The notes beneath the pieces are model-generated. The model ran no database searches and was not told the DNA's origin. It saw only the letters and a program-made list of their open reading frames with translations. Both the position numbers and the translations under genes were made by a program. Positions 16,247-24,929 of a stretch of 64,000 nt of DNA are shown here, one piece after another. Every line of letters begins with the position of its first letter. Within the stretch, counting starts at the first letter, position 1. Source of the DNA: Bacillus sp. 1780r2a1 (lineage in GTDB: Bacteria > Bacillota > Bacilli > Bacillales > Bacillaceae_H); contig CP099863.1 in the NCBI GenBank assembly GCA_024134725.1, positions 1,173,501 to 1,237,500 of the forward strand. The letters run 5' to 3'.

Positions 16247-17722
16247 ATGAGGCGTTTGTTCATGTTGATGATGGTTTTCTGGCTTGTTGTTCCGCTGGGT
16301 GCGCAGGCAGGAGGATTCGGAGGAAAAGATGATCCATCCGGCGTGCCTGGTCAATGGTACGTAGGAAATACACCTGCTTTTGTAGATCCCGCTAAACCTG
16401 TCGTTGTATTTGTTCATGGTTTTAACAGCTCTTCAAATACATGGTGGGAAGGAAATGATATGTACAACACGGCTTATCAAAATGGCTATCAAACTGCTTT
16501 TATCGATGTGCATCCGGATAAAAACATGTGGACAAACGGTCCGATTTTAAAACAGAAGTTTGAAGAAATCTATCGTCACTTTGGGAACAAAAAGCTCGTT
16601 GTGGTTGCGCATAGTAAAGGCGGCATCGATACGCAAAATGCACTTGTACACCAAGGAGCATATCCTTATGTATCCAATCTGATTACACTATCTAGTCCGC
16701 ATCATGGATCTCAGCTTGCAGACCTAGCCTACAGCAGCTGGACAAGCTGGTTGACAGGTATTCTCGGCAGTCAAAACGACGCAACGTACTCTCTTCAAAC
16801 AGGCTATATGAAGAATTACCGTACCCAAACGGATTCACATGCTAATCGCTTGAAAAACCCAATTTATACGTTTGGTGGCACGAGTTGGGGCAGCTTTGGT
16901 TCAGCGCTTTATTTTGGGGGCGTTTATTTGAACTCCTACGGCTCTAACGACGGAGCTGTAACGGTGACAAGTTCTCGTTTACCGTACGGTCGTGAAGTTC
17001 GCGTGGGTTCATGGGATCACTCAACTGTTAAATCTAGCGCTACCTTCAATTTGTTTAAACCATACTTAACGACGACACAAGCACTTTCCGCTTCAAAAAT
17101 CAGCGCATTAGAAACTACGCAGCATGAAGAAAGCAGCAACATTTACCGAGGTGGAGAATTTACAAGCTCTGCTGTACAAGAGTTTACGGTAGAAGAAAGC
17201 GCAACAAAGATTGAAGTAGACTGGCTTAGCGAGCAAAAAATGAATGACCTTGAGCTTGTTAGTCCAACTGGAAAGGTGTACAAAAACGCGATTCGCACCG
17301 TTGATGAAGGCGTATTTAAGGGCGCAAATCATCACATGTTCCAAGTAGCATCTCCTGAAGCAGGAAAATGGAAAGTACAAGCAAAGCATCAGAAAGCAAC
17401 ATACTTTTTAAATGTAAGTGTAAAAAGTAGCTTAAACGATGACATTGAACTTCAAAACGTAACTCCTTCTTCTGTCGACGTAGTTCATTCAGGTGACGTT
17501 GCAAAAGCAGACGCAACGCTACACATTAAGAAAAATGGCAAAGTGATAAAGAAGCAACACAAAGATATAAAGAAAAACCAGCAGTTTAACGCTTCCTTTG
17601 CTGAAGAAGGCGTCTACAATATCACTGCCGACATCAAAGGCAAAACAAAAGACGGAAAGCCGTTTGAGCGTACCATTGTGAAATCAATTTATGTAGATGC
17701 TAAAGGGAAGGTTTTTCAATAA
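16247..17722 (+). CDS. Secreted lipase/esterase with C-terminal beta-domain
   Basis: 491 aa from ATG 16247 (GGGGAG upstream). A Sec signal peptide (MRRLFMLMMVFWLVVPLGAQA) should be cut after A21. The alpha/beta hydrolase domain shows HGFN (57-60), nucleophile S123 in A-H-S-K-G-G (the Ala-for-Gly lipase box known from Bacillus lipases), D235 in SNDGAV and H258 in WDHST. HHGS near residue 152 matches lipase family loops. After about residue 290, a beta-rich region of some 200 residues (with LVSPTGKVYKN and AGKWKVQA motifs like pre-peptidase/PPC domains) probably aids binding or secretion. The product is an extracellular lipase or polyester-type hydrolase; substrate unproven. Confidence 0.85.
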   Translation: MRRLFMLMMVFWLVVPLGAQAGGFGGKDDPSGVPGQWYVGNTPAFVDPAKPVVVFVHGFNSSSNTWWEGNDMYNTAYQNGYQTAFIDVHPDKNMWTNGPILKQKFEEIYRHFGNKKLVVVAHSKGGIDTQNALVHQGAYPYVSNLITLSSPHHGSQLADLAYSSWTSWLTGILGSQNDATYSLQTGYMKNYRTQTDSHANRLKNPIYTFGGTSWGSFGSALYFGGVYLNSYGSNDGAVTVTSSRLPYGREVRVGSWDHSTVKSSATFNLFKPYLTTTQALSASKISALETTQHEESSNIYRGGEFTSSAVQEFTVEESATKIEVDWLSEQKMNDLELVSPTGKVYKNAIRTVDEGVFKGANHHMFQVASPEAGKWKVQAKHQKATYFLNVSVKSSLNDDIELQNVTPSSVDVVHSGDVAKADATLHIKKNGKVIKKQHKDIKKNQQFNASFAEEGVYNITADIKGKTKDGKPFERTIVKSIYVDAKGKVFQ

Positions 17723-17728
17723 GAAAAG

Positions 17729-17758
17729 AAGCCGGAGCACTTTTGTGCTCTGGCTTTT
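17729..17758. terminator. Terminator after the lipase gene
   Basis: AAGCCGGAGCAC pairs with GTGCTCTGGCTT (one G-U) across TTTT and ends in TTTT. It can serve the converging 62-aa gene too. Confidence 0.75.
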
Positions 17759-17768
17759 ATGTGTCATT

Positions 17769-17957
17769 TTATGCTTCGTGTTTGTCTTGTCTATCGGGCA
17801 GAATCTTTTCAATAATAAATGAAATAAGAAGGTAGGATAAAGGACAGATTACGACGAGCAAATATATTTTGTCTTCAGGTAAGTGATAGAAAAGAAACAC
17901 GCTTAACGTTCCAAAAAGCAAAGGAGGTAATAGTTCTTTTGTAAGCCTTCGAATCAT
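17769..17957 (-). CDS. Small two-helix membrane protein
   Basis: 62 aa with two hydrophobic helices (about 10-26 and 31-50) separated by a short polar turn (HLPEDKIY) and a charged C-terminus (LPDRQDKHEA). AAGGAGATC precedes the ATG. It converges on the lipase gene and has no partner on its strand. Family not recognised. Confidence 0.65.
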   Translation of the reverse strand: MIRRLTKELLPPLLFGTLSVFLFYHLPEDKIYLLVVICPLSYLLISFIIEKILPDRQDKHEA

Positions 17958-18100
17958 TTGTCAGATCTCCTTATTGATAGAGTAAGTATTATTAGTTTAA
18001 CTCTTTTTGATATAATTGTATAATTTATGAAAAAATATCAAACTTTTATTTTTTAGTACTAAAATACTATTATAACTATCAAGAAGGAGTGTATATAGCA

Positions 18101-19147
18101 GTGCAAAAGGTTTACTTCATGATGTCTTTGCTATTGTTTTGTTTGTTAGCTGCCTGTCAAGAGAATAACAGTACAGAGCAGGTTACTCAGTCAAAACAAT
18201 TGAGTGAAGAAGAAAAACAGCTAAAAACCAACAGCAGTGACAAAGAGGAAAGCGAAGATAACGATGAGAAAGAACAACACACAAAAAATGAAGAGAAACA
18301 AGAAAAAATTCCTGAAACATCTCTACATAAAAAGGAGCTTCTAACAAGCAGTAGCCAGCCAAACGTATTAGAGAATTATCAAGTAGATTCCATAATAAAC
18401 GGCTATGTTAATGGATTAGTAGAAGGCATTAACACTAACTCATTTTCAAAAGTAGAGCCGTATTTGCAACCTGGAAGTTCTTTATATCATCAACAAAAAT
18501 CACTCGTCTCAGATTTATATAGCCGCGGGATAAGAGAAGAAGTTGTTTCAGTTAGCGTTGATTCAACAAGCGGAAGTGGAGAAAACTATCACATTCAAAC
18601 AACCGAGCGCATCAAGATTACTAAACCGGATGGTTCGACGCGAACAGCTGATTTTTCATGGAAGTATAGCGCGGTTTTAAAAAACGGCGAGCTAAAGCTA
18701 GCGGATATTAAAGAGGTAAAATCAAGCCAAACGGTTGCTTCCTCCGAAGCACCAATTGTCTCTAATAAAGAGGAGTCTCTAAGCGCATACAACGGAACGT
18801 GGGGAACAGGTGAAAATGATGGGTCTCCTTTTATTACCCTTGAAGCTGTTAAGGGGAATATCGCTTCTGTTTCCATTGAATCGTGTCAACCGCCTAACTG
18901 TTTGAGATTGACAGACGCTTTGAATGAAAACGCTGAATTTATCAATGGAAAAACATCGTTTACTTATGACGAAGACGGTCAAGGCAATCAAGGGACTGTT
19001 CACGTTAGCTTGCGAGGTGACAGCATTGTGTTAACCGTCCAAGAAACTTACCGTGCTTCCGATGCTTTTTGGTTTATACCCGAAGGAACGTTTACGCTTC
19101 ATCATATTGAAGACATAACGGCTATTGTAGATCCGGAAAATAGCTGA
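18101..19147 (+). CDS. Lipoprotein with TcaA NTF2-like domain
   Basis: 348 aa from GTG 18101; AAGGAGT lies upstream, and an earlier GTG at 18089 is too close to it. A lipoprotein signal ends in L-A-A-C, with C19 the lipidated residue. A long, highly charged Ser/Glu/Lys linker (about 20-90) follows. Next comes a domain of about 110 residues with INGYVNGLVEGINTNSFSKVEPYLQPGSSLYHQQ and DFSWKYSAVLKNGELKLADIKEV that fits the NTF2-like TcaA module, then a C-terminal beta domain. It should sit on the outer face of the membrane. TcaA-type proteins are linked to cell-wall antibiotic responses in staphylococci; a similar role is not shown here. A strong terminator follows. Confidence 0.78.
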   Translation: MQKVYFMMSLLLFCLLAACQENNSTEQVTQSKQLSEEEKQLKTNSSDKEESEDNDEKEQHTKNEEKQEKIPETSLHKKELLTSSSQPNVLENYQVDSIINGYVNGLVEGINTNSFSKVEPYLQPGSSLYHQQKSLVSDLYSRGIREEVVSVSVDSTSGSGENYHIQTTERIKITKPDGSTRTADFSWKYSAVLKNGELKLADIKEVKSSQTVASSEAPIVSNKEESLSAYNGTWGTGENDGSPFITLEAVKGNIASVSIESCQPPNCLRLTDALNENAEFINGKTSFTYDEDGQGNQGTVHVSLRGDSIVLTVQETYRASDAFWFIPEGTFTLHHIEDITAIVDPENS

Positions 19148-19150
19148 AGC

Positions 19151-19188
19151 ATAAAGAACCAACCTGTTACGACAGGTTGGTTCTTTAT
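19151..19188 (+). terminator. Terminator after the TcaA-like gene (copy 1)
   Basis: A 17-bp perfect stem (arms 19151-19167 and 19172-19188) around a TACG loop. Its inner 26 nt (19157-19182) recur exactly at 19754-19779. Confidence 0.85.
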
Positions 19189-19368
19189 CTAGTCAATTAT
19201 TTTCTTTACGATAAAGATTATAGTTAAATCTTTCATAAAATATACTTTAAAAGTAAAAAAGTACTTAACATTATTGGGAACTAATGCTATTATACTATAT
19301 TGGGATAAAGATGGGTATTTAGAATTATTTTTATCTACTTAACCTTATTATGAAAGGATGTGTCGGAT

Positions 19369-19683
19369 GTGAAAGCTTTACTTCGAAATGAAGGTGGAAT
19401 TACTAAAAGTGTAAAAGTAGGTTTTAGTTGGACAACCTTTTTCTTTGGATTCTTTCCAGCGCTTTTTCGTGGAGATTTAAAATGGGCAGCTATCATGTGT
19501 ATTATGGCTGTCGTAGTAGGTATATTTACTTTTGGTTTTGGTGCATGGATTCCTGGAATTATTTTTTCTTTCGTTTATAACAAAATATACATAAAAGAGC
19601 TAATTGAAAAAGGCTATGGTCCAGCTGATGAACATTCTAAGCTTATTTTACAACAGAAGCAAATTGTCGCTTCAGCGGCATAA
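19369..19683 (+). CDS. HrgC/DUF2628-like membrane protein
   Basis: 104 aa from GTG 19369, ten bases after AAAGGA; another GTG at 19360 lies too near that site. The segment VGFSWTTFFFGFFPALFRGDLKWA is the hallmark of the HrgC/DUF2628 group, followed by a second hydrophobic stretch (MCIMAVVVGIFTFGFGAW) and a short C-terminal helix. It is a cytoplasmic-membrane protein of unknown function. It is monocistronic and bounded by terminators on both sides. Confidence 0.75.
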   Translation: MKALLRNEGGITKSVKVGFSWTTFFFGFFPALFRGDLKWAAIMCIMAVVVGIFTFGFGAWIPGIIFSFVYNKIYIKELIEKGYGPADEHSKLILQQKQIVASAA

Positions 19684-19684
19684 T

Positions 19685-19719
19685 AAAAAAAGAGAAGCCA
19701 ACTGGTTTCTCTTTTTTTA
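19685..19719. terminator. Bidirectional terminator
   Basis: AAAAAAAGAGAA and TTTCTCTTTTTTT arms across a short loop. A-rich on the left and T-rich on the right, so it can work on both strands. Confidence 0.75.
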
Positions 19720-19753
19720 TTAGAAGAATAAGTTAAAGGATAGAAAAGCTACT

Positions 19754-19783
19754 AACCAACCTGTTACGACAGGTTGGTTTTTG
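19754..19783. terminator. Terminator hairpin (copy 2, overlaps gene end)
   Basis: AACCAACCTGT-TACG-ACAGGTTGGTT followed by TTT. It contains the stop codon of the minus-strand DUF3784-like gene and is identical over 26 nt to the hairpin at 19157-19182. Confidence 0.7.
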
Positions 19784-20081
19784 CAGTAGAACCTAATTTC
19801 TTATGCGTATAAATGACCAAGAAGAAGTAACCAGCAATAAGAATGAAAATGACAATCTCAGGCCGGATGGCTAAGATAAAGCCGGCAGTGAGAGTAAGGA
19901 GTCCGCCAGCTAAGCTGGATAAGCCGACTAGTTTGCTTGCTTTTTCTTTGTTTCGTATGCGGCGCTCGTTAAATCCAGGAAGCAGCCAGATTTGTTTCTT
20001 AACGCCGATGAAGTAGGAGAGGGTGAAGAGAACGAAGCTAATCAAAATCAGATTATAATTAATGAAAAACAAAATGAACAC
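19764..20081 (-). CDS. DUF3784-like membrane protein
   Basis: 105 aa with a GTG start at 20081. Three hydrophobic segments are separated by the family pattern GVKKQIWLLPGFNERRIRNKEKASKLVG (about residues 26-53). The pattern fits the DUF3784 small integral membrane proteins. The last codons are formed by the terminator hairpin itself. No partner gene on this strand; function unknown. Confidence 0.72.
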   Translation of the reverse strand: MFILFFINYNLILISFVLFTLSYFIGVKKQIWLLPGFNERRIRNKEKASKLVGLSSLAGGLLTLTAGFILAIRPEIVIFILIAGYFFLVIYTHKKLGSTAKTNLS

Positions 20082-20222
20082 GCCCTTTTTACAACTAATG
20101 TATGGTGAAGTCAGTCAAAGTAGTACAAGGGAATAGAGGAAGTTCATATATGTTTTACCCAAAAGATAATCCCCCGTTGCTATAATAGAAACTAAGAATA
20201 AGAGAATAAAGGGGAGCGGTCG

Positions 20223-20543
20223 ATGAAAAAAGTAATTCTTACGCTTTTTGGTTTAGCTATTGTCGCTGCAGGAGTGATGGTGTATACGCTTCAACATCAC
20301 GAAGCAAAGGCTTATGCAAAGGAAATAAAGCCTCAGGTAGTTACGCATTTAAAAGAAGAGTTTCATGATGTTTCATCCGTCACTTTTACGGAAGAAAAGC
20401 TGTTATCTAAGAAAAGAGTCCATATAAGTGGTTACGTGAATAACAACAAAGCACTTGGCTTTTCCGTGACAGCATCGTATCCAGCAGGAGACATTGAAAG
20501 TGAGCTCGTGGTCGATCAAGCGCTTTTTGATCAGTTAAAATAA
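20223..20543 (+). CDS. Exported or anchored small protein, unknown
   Basis: 106 aa. GGGGAGCGGTCG precedes the ATG. The N-terminus (KKVILTLFGLAIVAAGVMVYTL) is a signal or anchor helix, with HEAKAYAK following that could hold a cleavage site. The outer part is a small alpha/beta domain (KPQVVTHLKEEFHDVSSVTFTEEKLL...). Similar small Bacillus proteins lack an assigned function. Confidence 0.7.
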   Translation: MKKVILTLFGLAIVAAGVMVYTLQHHEAKAYAKEIKPQVVTHLKEEFHDVSSVTFTEEKLLSKKRVHISGYVNNNKALGFSVTASYPAGDIESELVVDQALFDQLK

Positions 20544-20698
20544 GAGAAACCATTCTTTTGGATAAAAAACATCTAAAACAATAGCGAATCATTCACAAAA
20601 GGCTTAAACTTTTTAAAAAGGTGGCAAATGTCCGTGGACAAGCAGAGGAGAGGAGCATATACATATATAGCAATTATTTTTTTAAAGTGGTGAAAATA

Positions 20699-21700
20699 AT
20701 GAATGACTATATATATCGATGGATTCAAATGAGAAGTAGTAGCGAAGGATGGCTTGCAGTTCAGCAAAAAGCTAGTAAAAGTCTCTCTCTTTTCTATACA
20801 AGTACGGGCGGACAAGCTTGGAAGGAAGTCACGCCAACATCTGCTCCGGTTTTGACTGCTTTTGCTTTTACGAGCACAACGGCATACGCGGTCAGCGAGA
20901 AAAGAAACAGTCCTTCTTCACTTATAGTGTGGGGAACGATGAACCGAGGCAGGAACTGGAATTCTGCTGTCATTGTGCTCCCTTTAAAAGCACAGGAACA
21001 CATTCAAAAGGTTGTCATAGAGTTTCATAATGAGGCACATGGCTCGCTTTGCATCATGACCAGTGAACAAAAACATCTGTATAAAACTTTCGACCGCGGA
21101 TTGACGTGGAATAAGGTTTCTTCTTTTTTAATAAATGGAATGGTAACGGGCCTGACGTTTGTCAATGACCAAGTTGGTTTTTTAACGGTAAAGGGGAACA
21201 AGCTGTATCGATCACTTTATCAAACAAATGACTTTGGAAAAACGTGGAGTCCAGCGTATTTTGTAAGCGTAGCGGCTCTTCTCTACCCATTAACAACTGA
21301 CACCACAGCGTACAAGCCTCTTTATGTGGATGGAAGCATCTTTGTTCCGTTTAAGATTACTGGTCCCGTTTTAAACTCCCTTTTTTACTATTACTCTAAC
21401 AATTTCGGCAAAACATGGCGCATGACGCCAGCAGTTCCGTACCGCGGGGGAGCTTTTTCATTTCCAACCTCAAAGAGCTGCTTAATTGCCAATGGAAGTA
21501 GTGGCGCTTTGTATGAGCAGCAAAGTCCACTTTATGTTGGGAAAATATATGCACAAAACGAAGCGTTAAAAAATATGCACTGCTTGCATTTTGTTGACCG
21601 AAGCACTGGATTTGGCTGTGCGAAAGAAAAGCTTTATACGACTAAAGACGGCGGTAAAACATGGAGTTCCCTAAGCTTTAAACTTTTGTTTCATCAGTAA
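20699..21700 (+). CDS. BNR/Asp-box beta-propeller-like protein
   Basis: 333 aa from ATG 20699 (GTGGTGA upstream); the frame is open to a GTG at 20621 without better support. Six Asp-box-like repeats are visible (TSTGGQAWK, TMNRGRNWN, TFDRGLTWN, TNDFGKTWS, SNNFGKTWR, TKDGGKTWS), each in a strand-rich unit, as in sialidase, sortilin or YCF48-type propellers. Sialidase catalytic residues are not evident. Unusually, there is no signal peptide or membrane segment, so it would be cytosolic unless exported by another route. Function unknown. Confidence 0.75.
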   Translation: MNDYIYRWIQMRSSSEGWLAVQQKASKSLSLFYTSTGGQAWKEVTPTSAPVLTAFAFTSTTAYAVSEKRNSPSSLIVWGTMNRGRNWNSAVIVLPLKAQEHIQKVVIEFHNEAHGSLCIMTSEQKHLYKTFDRGLTWNKVSSFLINGMVTGLTFVNDQVGFLTVKGNKLYRSLYQTNDFGKTWSPAYFVSVAALLYPLTTDTTAYKPLYVDGSIFVPFKITGPVLNSLFYYYSNNFGKTWRMTPAVPYRGGAFSFPTSKSCLIANGSSGALYEQQSPLYVGKIYAQNEALKNMHCLHFVDRSTGFGCAKEKLYTTKDGGKTWSSLSFKLLFHQ

Positions 21701-21710
21701 TAAAGAAAGA

Positions 21711-21739
21711 AAGCCCATCATAACCTGATAGGCTTTTTT
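21711..21739 (+). terminator. Terminator after the BNR gene
   Basis: AAGCCCATCA and TGATAGGCTT arms around TAACC, followed by a T-run. Confidence 0.7.
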
Positions 21740-22018
21740 CGTTATAGAAGGCATTCATATACAGCTACTATGCTACGACATCTACAGATAGCAAAGTCGT
21801 TGATAAACACCATTTTCTTGTTCTCTAACCATATCTTTGTACTTAAATACCCTTTAGGTCTGAATGCTCATTGGATGATAGGTAATTTAAGGTAATTTCC
21901 CTATTTACCTTTCAAGCCTACATGTTAACCTAATTGTAAGTACATATCTGTAAAAAAATTTACTAAAAGCTAGGCGTACGTGTAAATCAACTACATCATC
22001 TTGTCAGGAGGAATACTC
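21740..22018. other. Intergenic region without recognised element
   Basis: About 280 bp upstream of the DUF4176-like gene. It carries a short near-repeat around GGTAATTTAAGGTAATTTCCC, but no open frame with a ribosome site, no clear promoter pair and no strong hairpin. Confidence 0.3.
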
Positions 22019-22297
22019 ATGAACCAAGCACTATTACCAAACGGATCTGTTGTATTGTTAAAAGGTGGAGACAAAAAGCTGGTTATTTATGGACGTAAGC
22101 AAATGTCTCTTGGAGAAGAGCAACAAATTTATGATTATATTGGCGTTCCGTATCCAGAAGGATTCATCAATGAGCAGTATACATACGTGTTTAATCACGC
22201 AGCGGTTGAGCAAGTAGTGTTTGAAGGGTATCGTGATGAAGATGAAGTCAAGTTTCAAGATGTACTACAGCAAGTGCCAAAACAAAAGCCAGAATAA
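22019..22297 (+). CDS. DUF4176-family protein
   Basis: 92 aa from ATG 22019 behind CAGGAGGAA. The sequence LLPNGSVVLLKGGDKKLVIYGRKQ...YDYIGVPYPEGFINEQYTYVFNHAAVEQVVFEGY is the DUF4176 pattern. Members in Firmicutes are commonly encoded near type VII secretion (ESX/LXG toxin) genes, where they behave as small accessory cytosolic proteins. No LXG toxin, WXG100 or Ess gene is near in this window, so this is an isolated copy. A hairpin usable in both directions follows. Confidence 0.8.
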   Translation: MNQALLPNGSVVLLKGGDKKLVIYGRKQMSLGEEQQIYDYIGVPYPEGFINEQYTYVFNHAAVEQVVFEGYRDEDEVKFQDVLQQVPKQKPE

Positions 22298-22310
22298 TAG
22301 AGATAAGAGA

Positions 22311-22342
22311 AAAGCCTTCTTCACGGTGTGAAGAAGGCTTCT
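22311..22342. terminator. Bidirectional hairpin between DUF4176 and sstT
   Basis: AAGCCTTCTTCAC and GTGAAGAAGGCTT pair perfectly. A TTTTCTC run follows on the minus strand, so it best terminates sstT. Confidence 0.65.
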
Positions 22343-22348
22343 GTTGTA

Positions 22349-23581
22349 TTATAGACTAATTTCTTTCCCTTCTTTACGCATTTTTCCATACTCGGCAGTT
22401 GCCGTGAAAAGTACGTCTGAAGAAGAGTTAAGCGCTGTTTCACATGAGTCTTGTAAAACACCGATGATGAAGCCAACCGCAACGACTTGCATCGCTACAT
22501 CATTTGGAATTCCAAATAAGCTACATGCTAGTGGAATTAATAGAAGCGAACCGCCTGCAACACCTGATGCTCCACATGCTGATATTGCAGCTACGATGCT
22601 AAGAATAAGTGCTGTACCAAAGTCTACTTCAATGCCAAGCGTGTTAACGGCTGCAAGCGTTAATACAGAAATTGTAACGGCTGCACCTGCCATGTTAATT
22701 GTTGCGCCTAGTGGAATGGATACTGAATACGTATCTTTATCTAAATCTAGCTTCTTGCATAGATTCATATTCACTGGGATATTGGCAGCAGAGCTACGTG
22801 TAAAGAATGCCGTAAGCCCGCTTTCTCTTAAGCATTGTAAAACAAGCGGATATGGATTTTTACGAATGTTAATAAAGACGATAATAGGATTCACAACAAG
22901 AGCAATAAAGAACATGCATCCTAATAAAACTAATAAAAGCTTTCCATAATCAAGCAATGCTGATAATCCATTTGTAACAAGGGCTTCAAATACAAGGCCC
23001 ATAATACCAAGCGGTGCTAAGTTAATAACCCAGCGCACGATTGTTGAAATGGCATCTGAAAAGTTGCCAATCATGTTCTTTGTTGTATCAGGTGCATGGC
23101 GAAGTGCAATACCAAGTACGATCGCCCACGCTAAAATACCGATATAGTTAGCGTTCATTAGTGCATTTATAGGGTTGTCCACGATATTGAACAATAGCTT
23201 TTGGAGTACTTCACTTAACCCACCTGGAGGTTCAAAACCTTCAGCACCGCTTTCTTTTAGTTTTAGCGTTACTGGGAAAATAAAGCTTGCAATGACGGCA
23301 ACAAGTCCAGCTAAGAACGTGCCGATAAGGTATAAGCCAATAATAGGCTTCATATTTGTTTGCTGACCATTTCTGTGCTGTGCGATTGCGTACATAACTA
23401 AAAATAATACCAATACAGGTGCAACCGCTTTTAATGCACCAACAAATAGCGCACCAAAGATTGTAACGAATTTAGCGCCTTCAGGAACCGTTAATGCTAG
23501 AATAACACCGACAATAATCCCGATTACAATGCGAGTAACTAGACTAATTTGATTCCATTTGTGTAATAAATTTTTCATCAT
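22349..23581 (-). CDS. sstT: Serine/threonine:Na+ symporter SstT
   Basis: 410 aa, the normal length of SstT, a dicarboxylate/amino acid:cation symporter of the DAACS family that takes up Ser and Thr with Na+. Eight or more membrane helices and two re-entrant regions are suggested; the family motifs [18 protein letters not shown] near residue 270, [16 protein letters not shown] and [17 protein letters not shown] are all present. GGAGGAACAT precedes the ATG pair. It is a single gene, transcribed away from the LacI-family regulator. No specific regulatory site is visible upstream. Confidence 0.92.
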   Translation of the reverse strand: MMKNLLHKWNQISLVTRIVIGIIVGVILALTVPEGAKFVTIFGALFVGALKAVAPVLVLFLVMYAIAQHRNGQQTNMKPIIGLYLIGTFLAGLVAVIASFIFPVTLKLKESGAEGFEPPGGLSEVLQKLLFNIVDNPINALMNANYIGILAWAIVLGIALRHAPDTTKNMIGNFSDAISTIVRWVINLAPLGIMGLVFEALVTNGLSALLDYGKLLLVLLGCMFFIALVVNPIIVFINIRKNPYPLVLQCLRESGLTAFFTRSSAANIPVNMNLCKKLDLDKDTYSVSIPLGATINMAGAAVTISVLTLAAVNTLGIEVDFGTALILSIVAAISACGASGVAGGSLLLIPLACSLFGIPNDVAMQVVAVGFIIGVLQDSCETALNSSSDVLFTATAEYGKMRKEGKEISL

Positions 23582-23821
23582 ATGTTCCTCCGATTAATGC
23601 TTTATATCCTACATATTGCTCATACGTAAAAGTAAGTTTACCATGAAAAATATTGCTTGTGAATGAGAAGAGATAAAATCTTTATAATTTTTAGAAAGTT
23701 TTTTCTTTGTACAAATGTCCACTCCACTAAAACAACCGCTTGCATGATTATATGTTATAAAAGAGAAAAATGCTAGTGTAAAATTTTATAAAACAAAGAA
23801 AATTATTTTTTTGAAATAAAG
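23582..23821. other. Leader and promoter region of sstT
   Basis: About 240 bp of very A/T-rich DNA upstream of sstT. No riboswitch signature, open frame or palindrome was recognised. A weak catabolite-repression-like stretch (TGCAAGCGGTTGTT, around 23735) has two mismatches to the cre consensus and is not called. Confidence 0.3.
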
Positions 23822-23863
23822 AAAAAGCACAAAATCAGGCGTGCACGCACCCTGTCTTTTGTG
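23822..23863 (-). terminator. Terminator of the LacI-family gene
   Basis: Arms GCACAAAA and TTTTGTGC enclose a second palindromic GTGCGTGCACGC stretch and are followed on the minus strand by a TTTTTCTTT run directly after the stop codon. Confidence 0.8.
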
Positions 23864-24850
23864 CTACGTTGTTTCTCGTAGAATCAGTGTGGCTTTATAA
23901 AGGTTACGACGAGGAAGCACTTCATTCTGATTTACGCGGAGAGCAAGCGCTTTAGCTACGTCATCTGCAATGCTTTGCAGAGGGTAATCAATCGTTGTGA
24001 GTAAAGGGATGCTCGCGCGTCCAATGGAGTGGTTGTCAAAGCCGATAATTGATACATCACTCGGAATGTTGATGCTATGTTTTTGGGCACTATGAAGCAA
24101 ACCCATGGCAACAAAATCACTTCCTGTCAACAGACCATCTGGATAGCTTTCAGCTTGAAAGAGCTGATCTCCAAGTCTGAGTCCATCGTCAATCGTCATG
24201 ATTTTATTTCTTTTCATATTGGTTGAGTAGGAGATTTCTGCATTTTTTAAAGCACGTTTAAATCCAGATAACCTTTTTTGTTGAAGCGGCGTTTGTTCAT
24301 AATCCATACAAAGTAAAAGGCGTGTTCGGCCTTGTTGGAGTAAATAGGTCGTTGCATCAAATATTGCTTGTTCTTCATCTACTGAAAAGACGTCAAATAG
24401 AACTCCAGGAGTTTGCTCATTACAAATGATGACAATTCTGCTGCCTACCAACTCTTTAATTTCTTGTTCAGATAACAAAGTATGTGTCACAACAAGAGCG
24501 TCCATTTCTTGCTGTGCGAGTTTGTCATAGACATAGTGCTCTTCTTTTGGTTGAAACCCACTTTGATAAATGACCGTTTCATAGCCAGACTTGCGACAGG
24601 CTTCTGATAGCGCACTGATTAACTGGCTAAAGTAGGGGTGGTTGACGGTAGGCACTAATAAGCCGATGAGCTGATTTTGCTTTTTGCGCAAGTGAACGCC
24701 TCTTGCATTTCGCTTGTAACCAATTTGCTCAATGGCTTTTTCTACTTTTTCTTTGCTTTCTAGTGAAACATGTGGGTGCTGATTTAACACACGCGAAACG
24801 GTAGATTTTGATAGACCGCTTATGCGAGCAAGATCAAGAATTGTTGTCAT
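23864..24850 (-). CDS. LacI-family transcriptional regulator
   Basis: 328 aa from ATG 24850, which has GGAGG upstream; the frame is open further back but that part overlaps the promoter region. The N-terminal helix-turn-helix (TTILDLARISGLSKSTVSRVLNQHPHVS) and hinge (KRNARGVHLRKKQNQLIGLLVPTVNHPYFSQLISA) are typical of LacI/GalR, with a periplasmic-binding-protein-like sensor domain to the end. A 16-bp perfect palindrome in the 79-bp gap to the divergent HAD phosphatase gene is the likely operator. It probably represses itself and that gene; the sugar or sugar-phosphate ligand is unknown. Confidence 0.9.
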   Translation of the reverse strand: MTTILDLARISGLSKSTVSRVLNQHPHVSLESKEKVEKAIEQIGYKRNARGVHLRKKQNQLIGLLVPTVNHPYFSQLISALSEACRKSGYETVIYQSGFQPKEEHYVYDKLAQQEMDALVVTHTLLSEQEIKELVGSRIVIICNEQTPGVLFDVFSVDEEQAIFDATTYLLQQGRTRLLLCMDYEQTPLQQKRLSGFKRALKNAEISYSTNMKRNKIMTIDDGLRLGDQLFQAESYPDGLLTGSDFVAMGLLHSAQKHSINIPSDVSIIGFDNHSIGRASIPLLTTIDYPLQSIADDVAKALALRVNQNEVLPRRNLYKATLILRETT

Positions 24851-24871
24851 AAAAAAACCTCCATTTAAGCG

Positions 24872-24900
24872 TTGACCTGGGAACGTTCCCAGCGTGTATG
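24872..24900 (+). promoter_or_regulatory. Promoter with overlapping LacI-type operator
   Basis: CTGGGAACGTTCCCAG (24877-24892) is a perfect 16-bp palindrome of the LacI-family type with a central CG. It fills the spacer between TTGACC (24872-24877) and TGTATG (24895-24900), a 17-bp-spaced candidate promoter reading towards the HAD gene. Binding there would block that promoter. Confidence 0.7.
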
Positions 24901-24929
24901 CTGAAAAAAAAGCAAAAGGAGAGGGAAAC

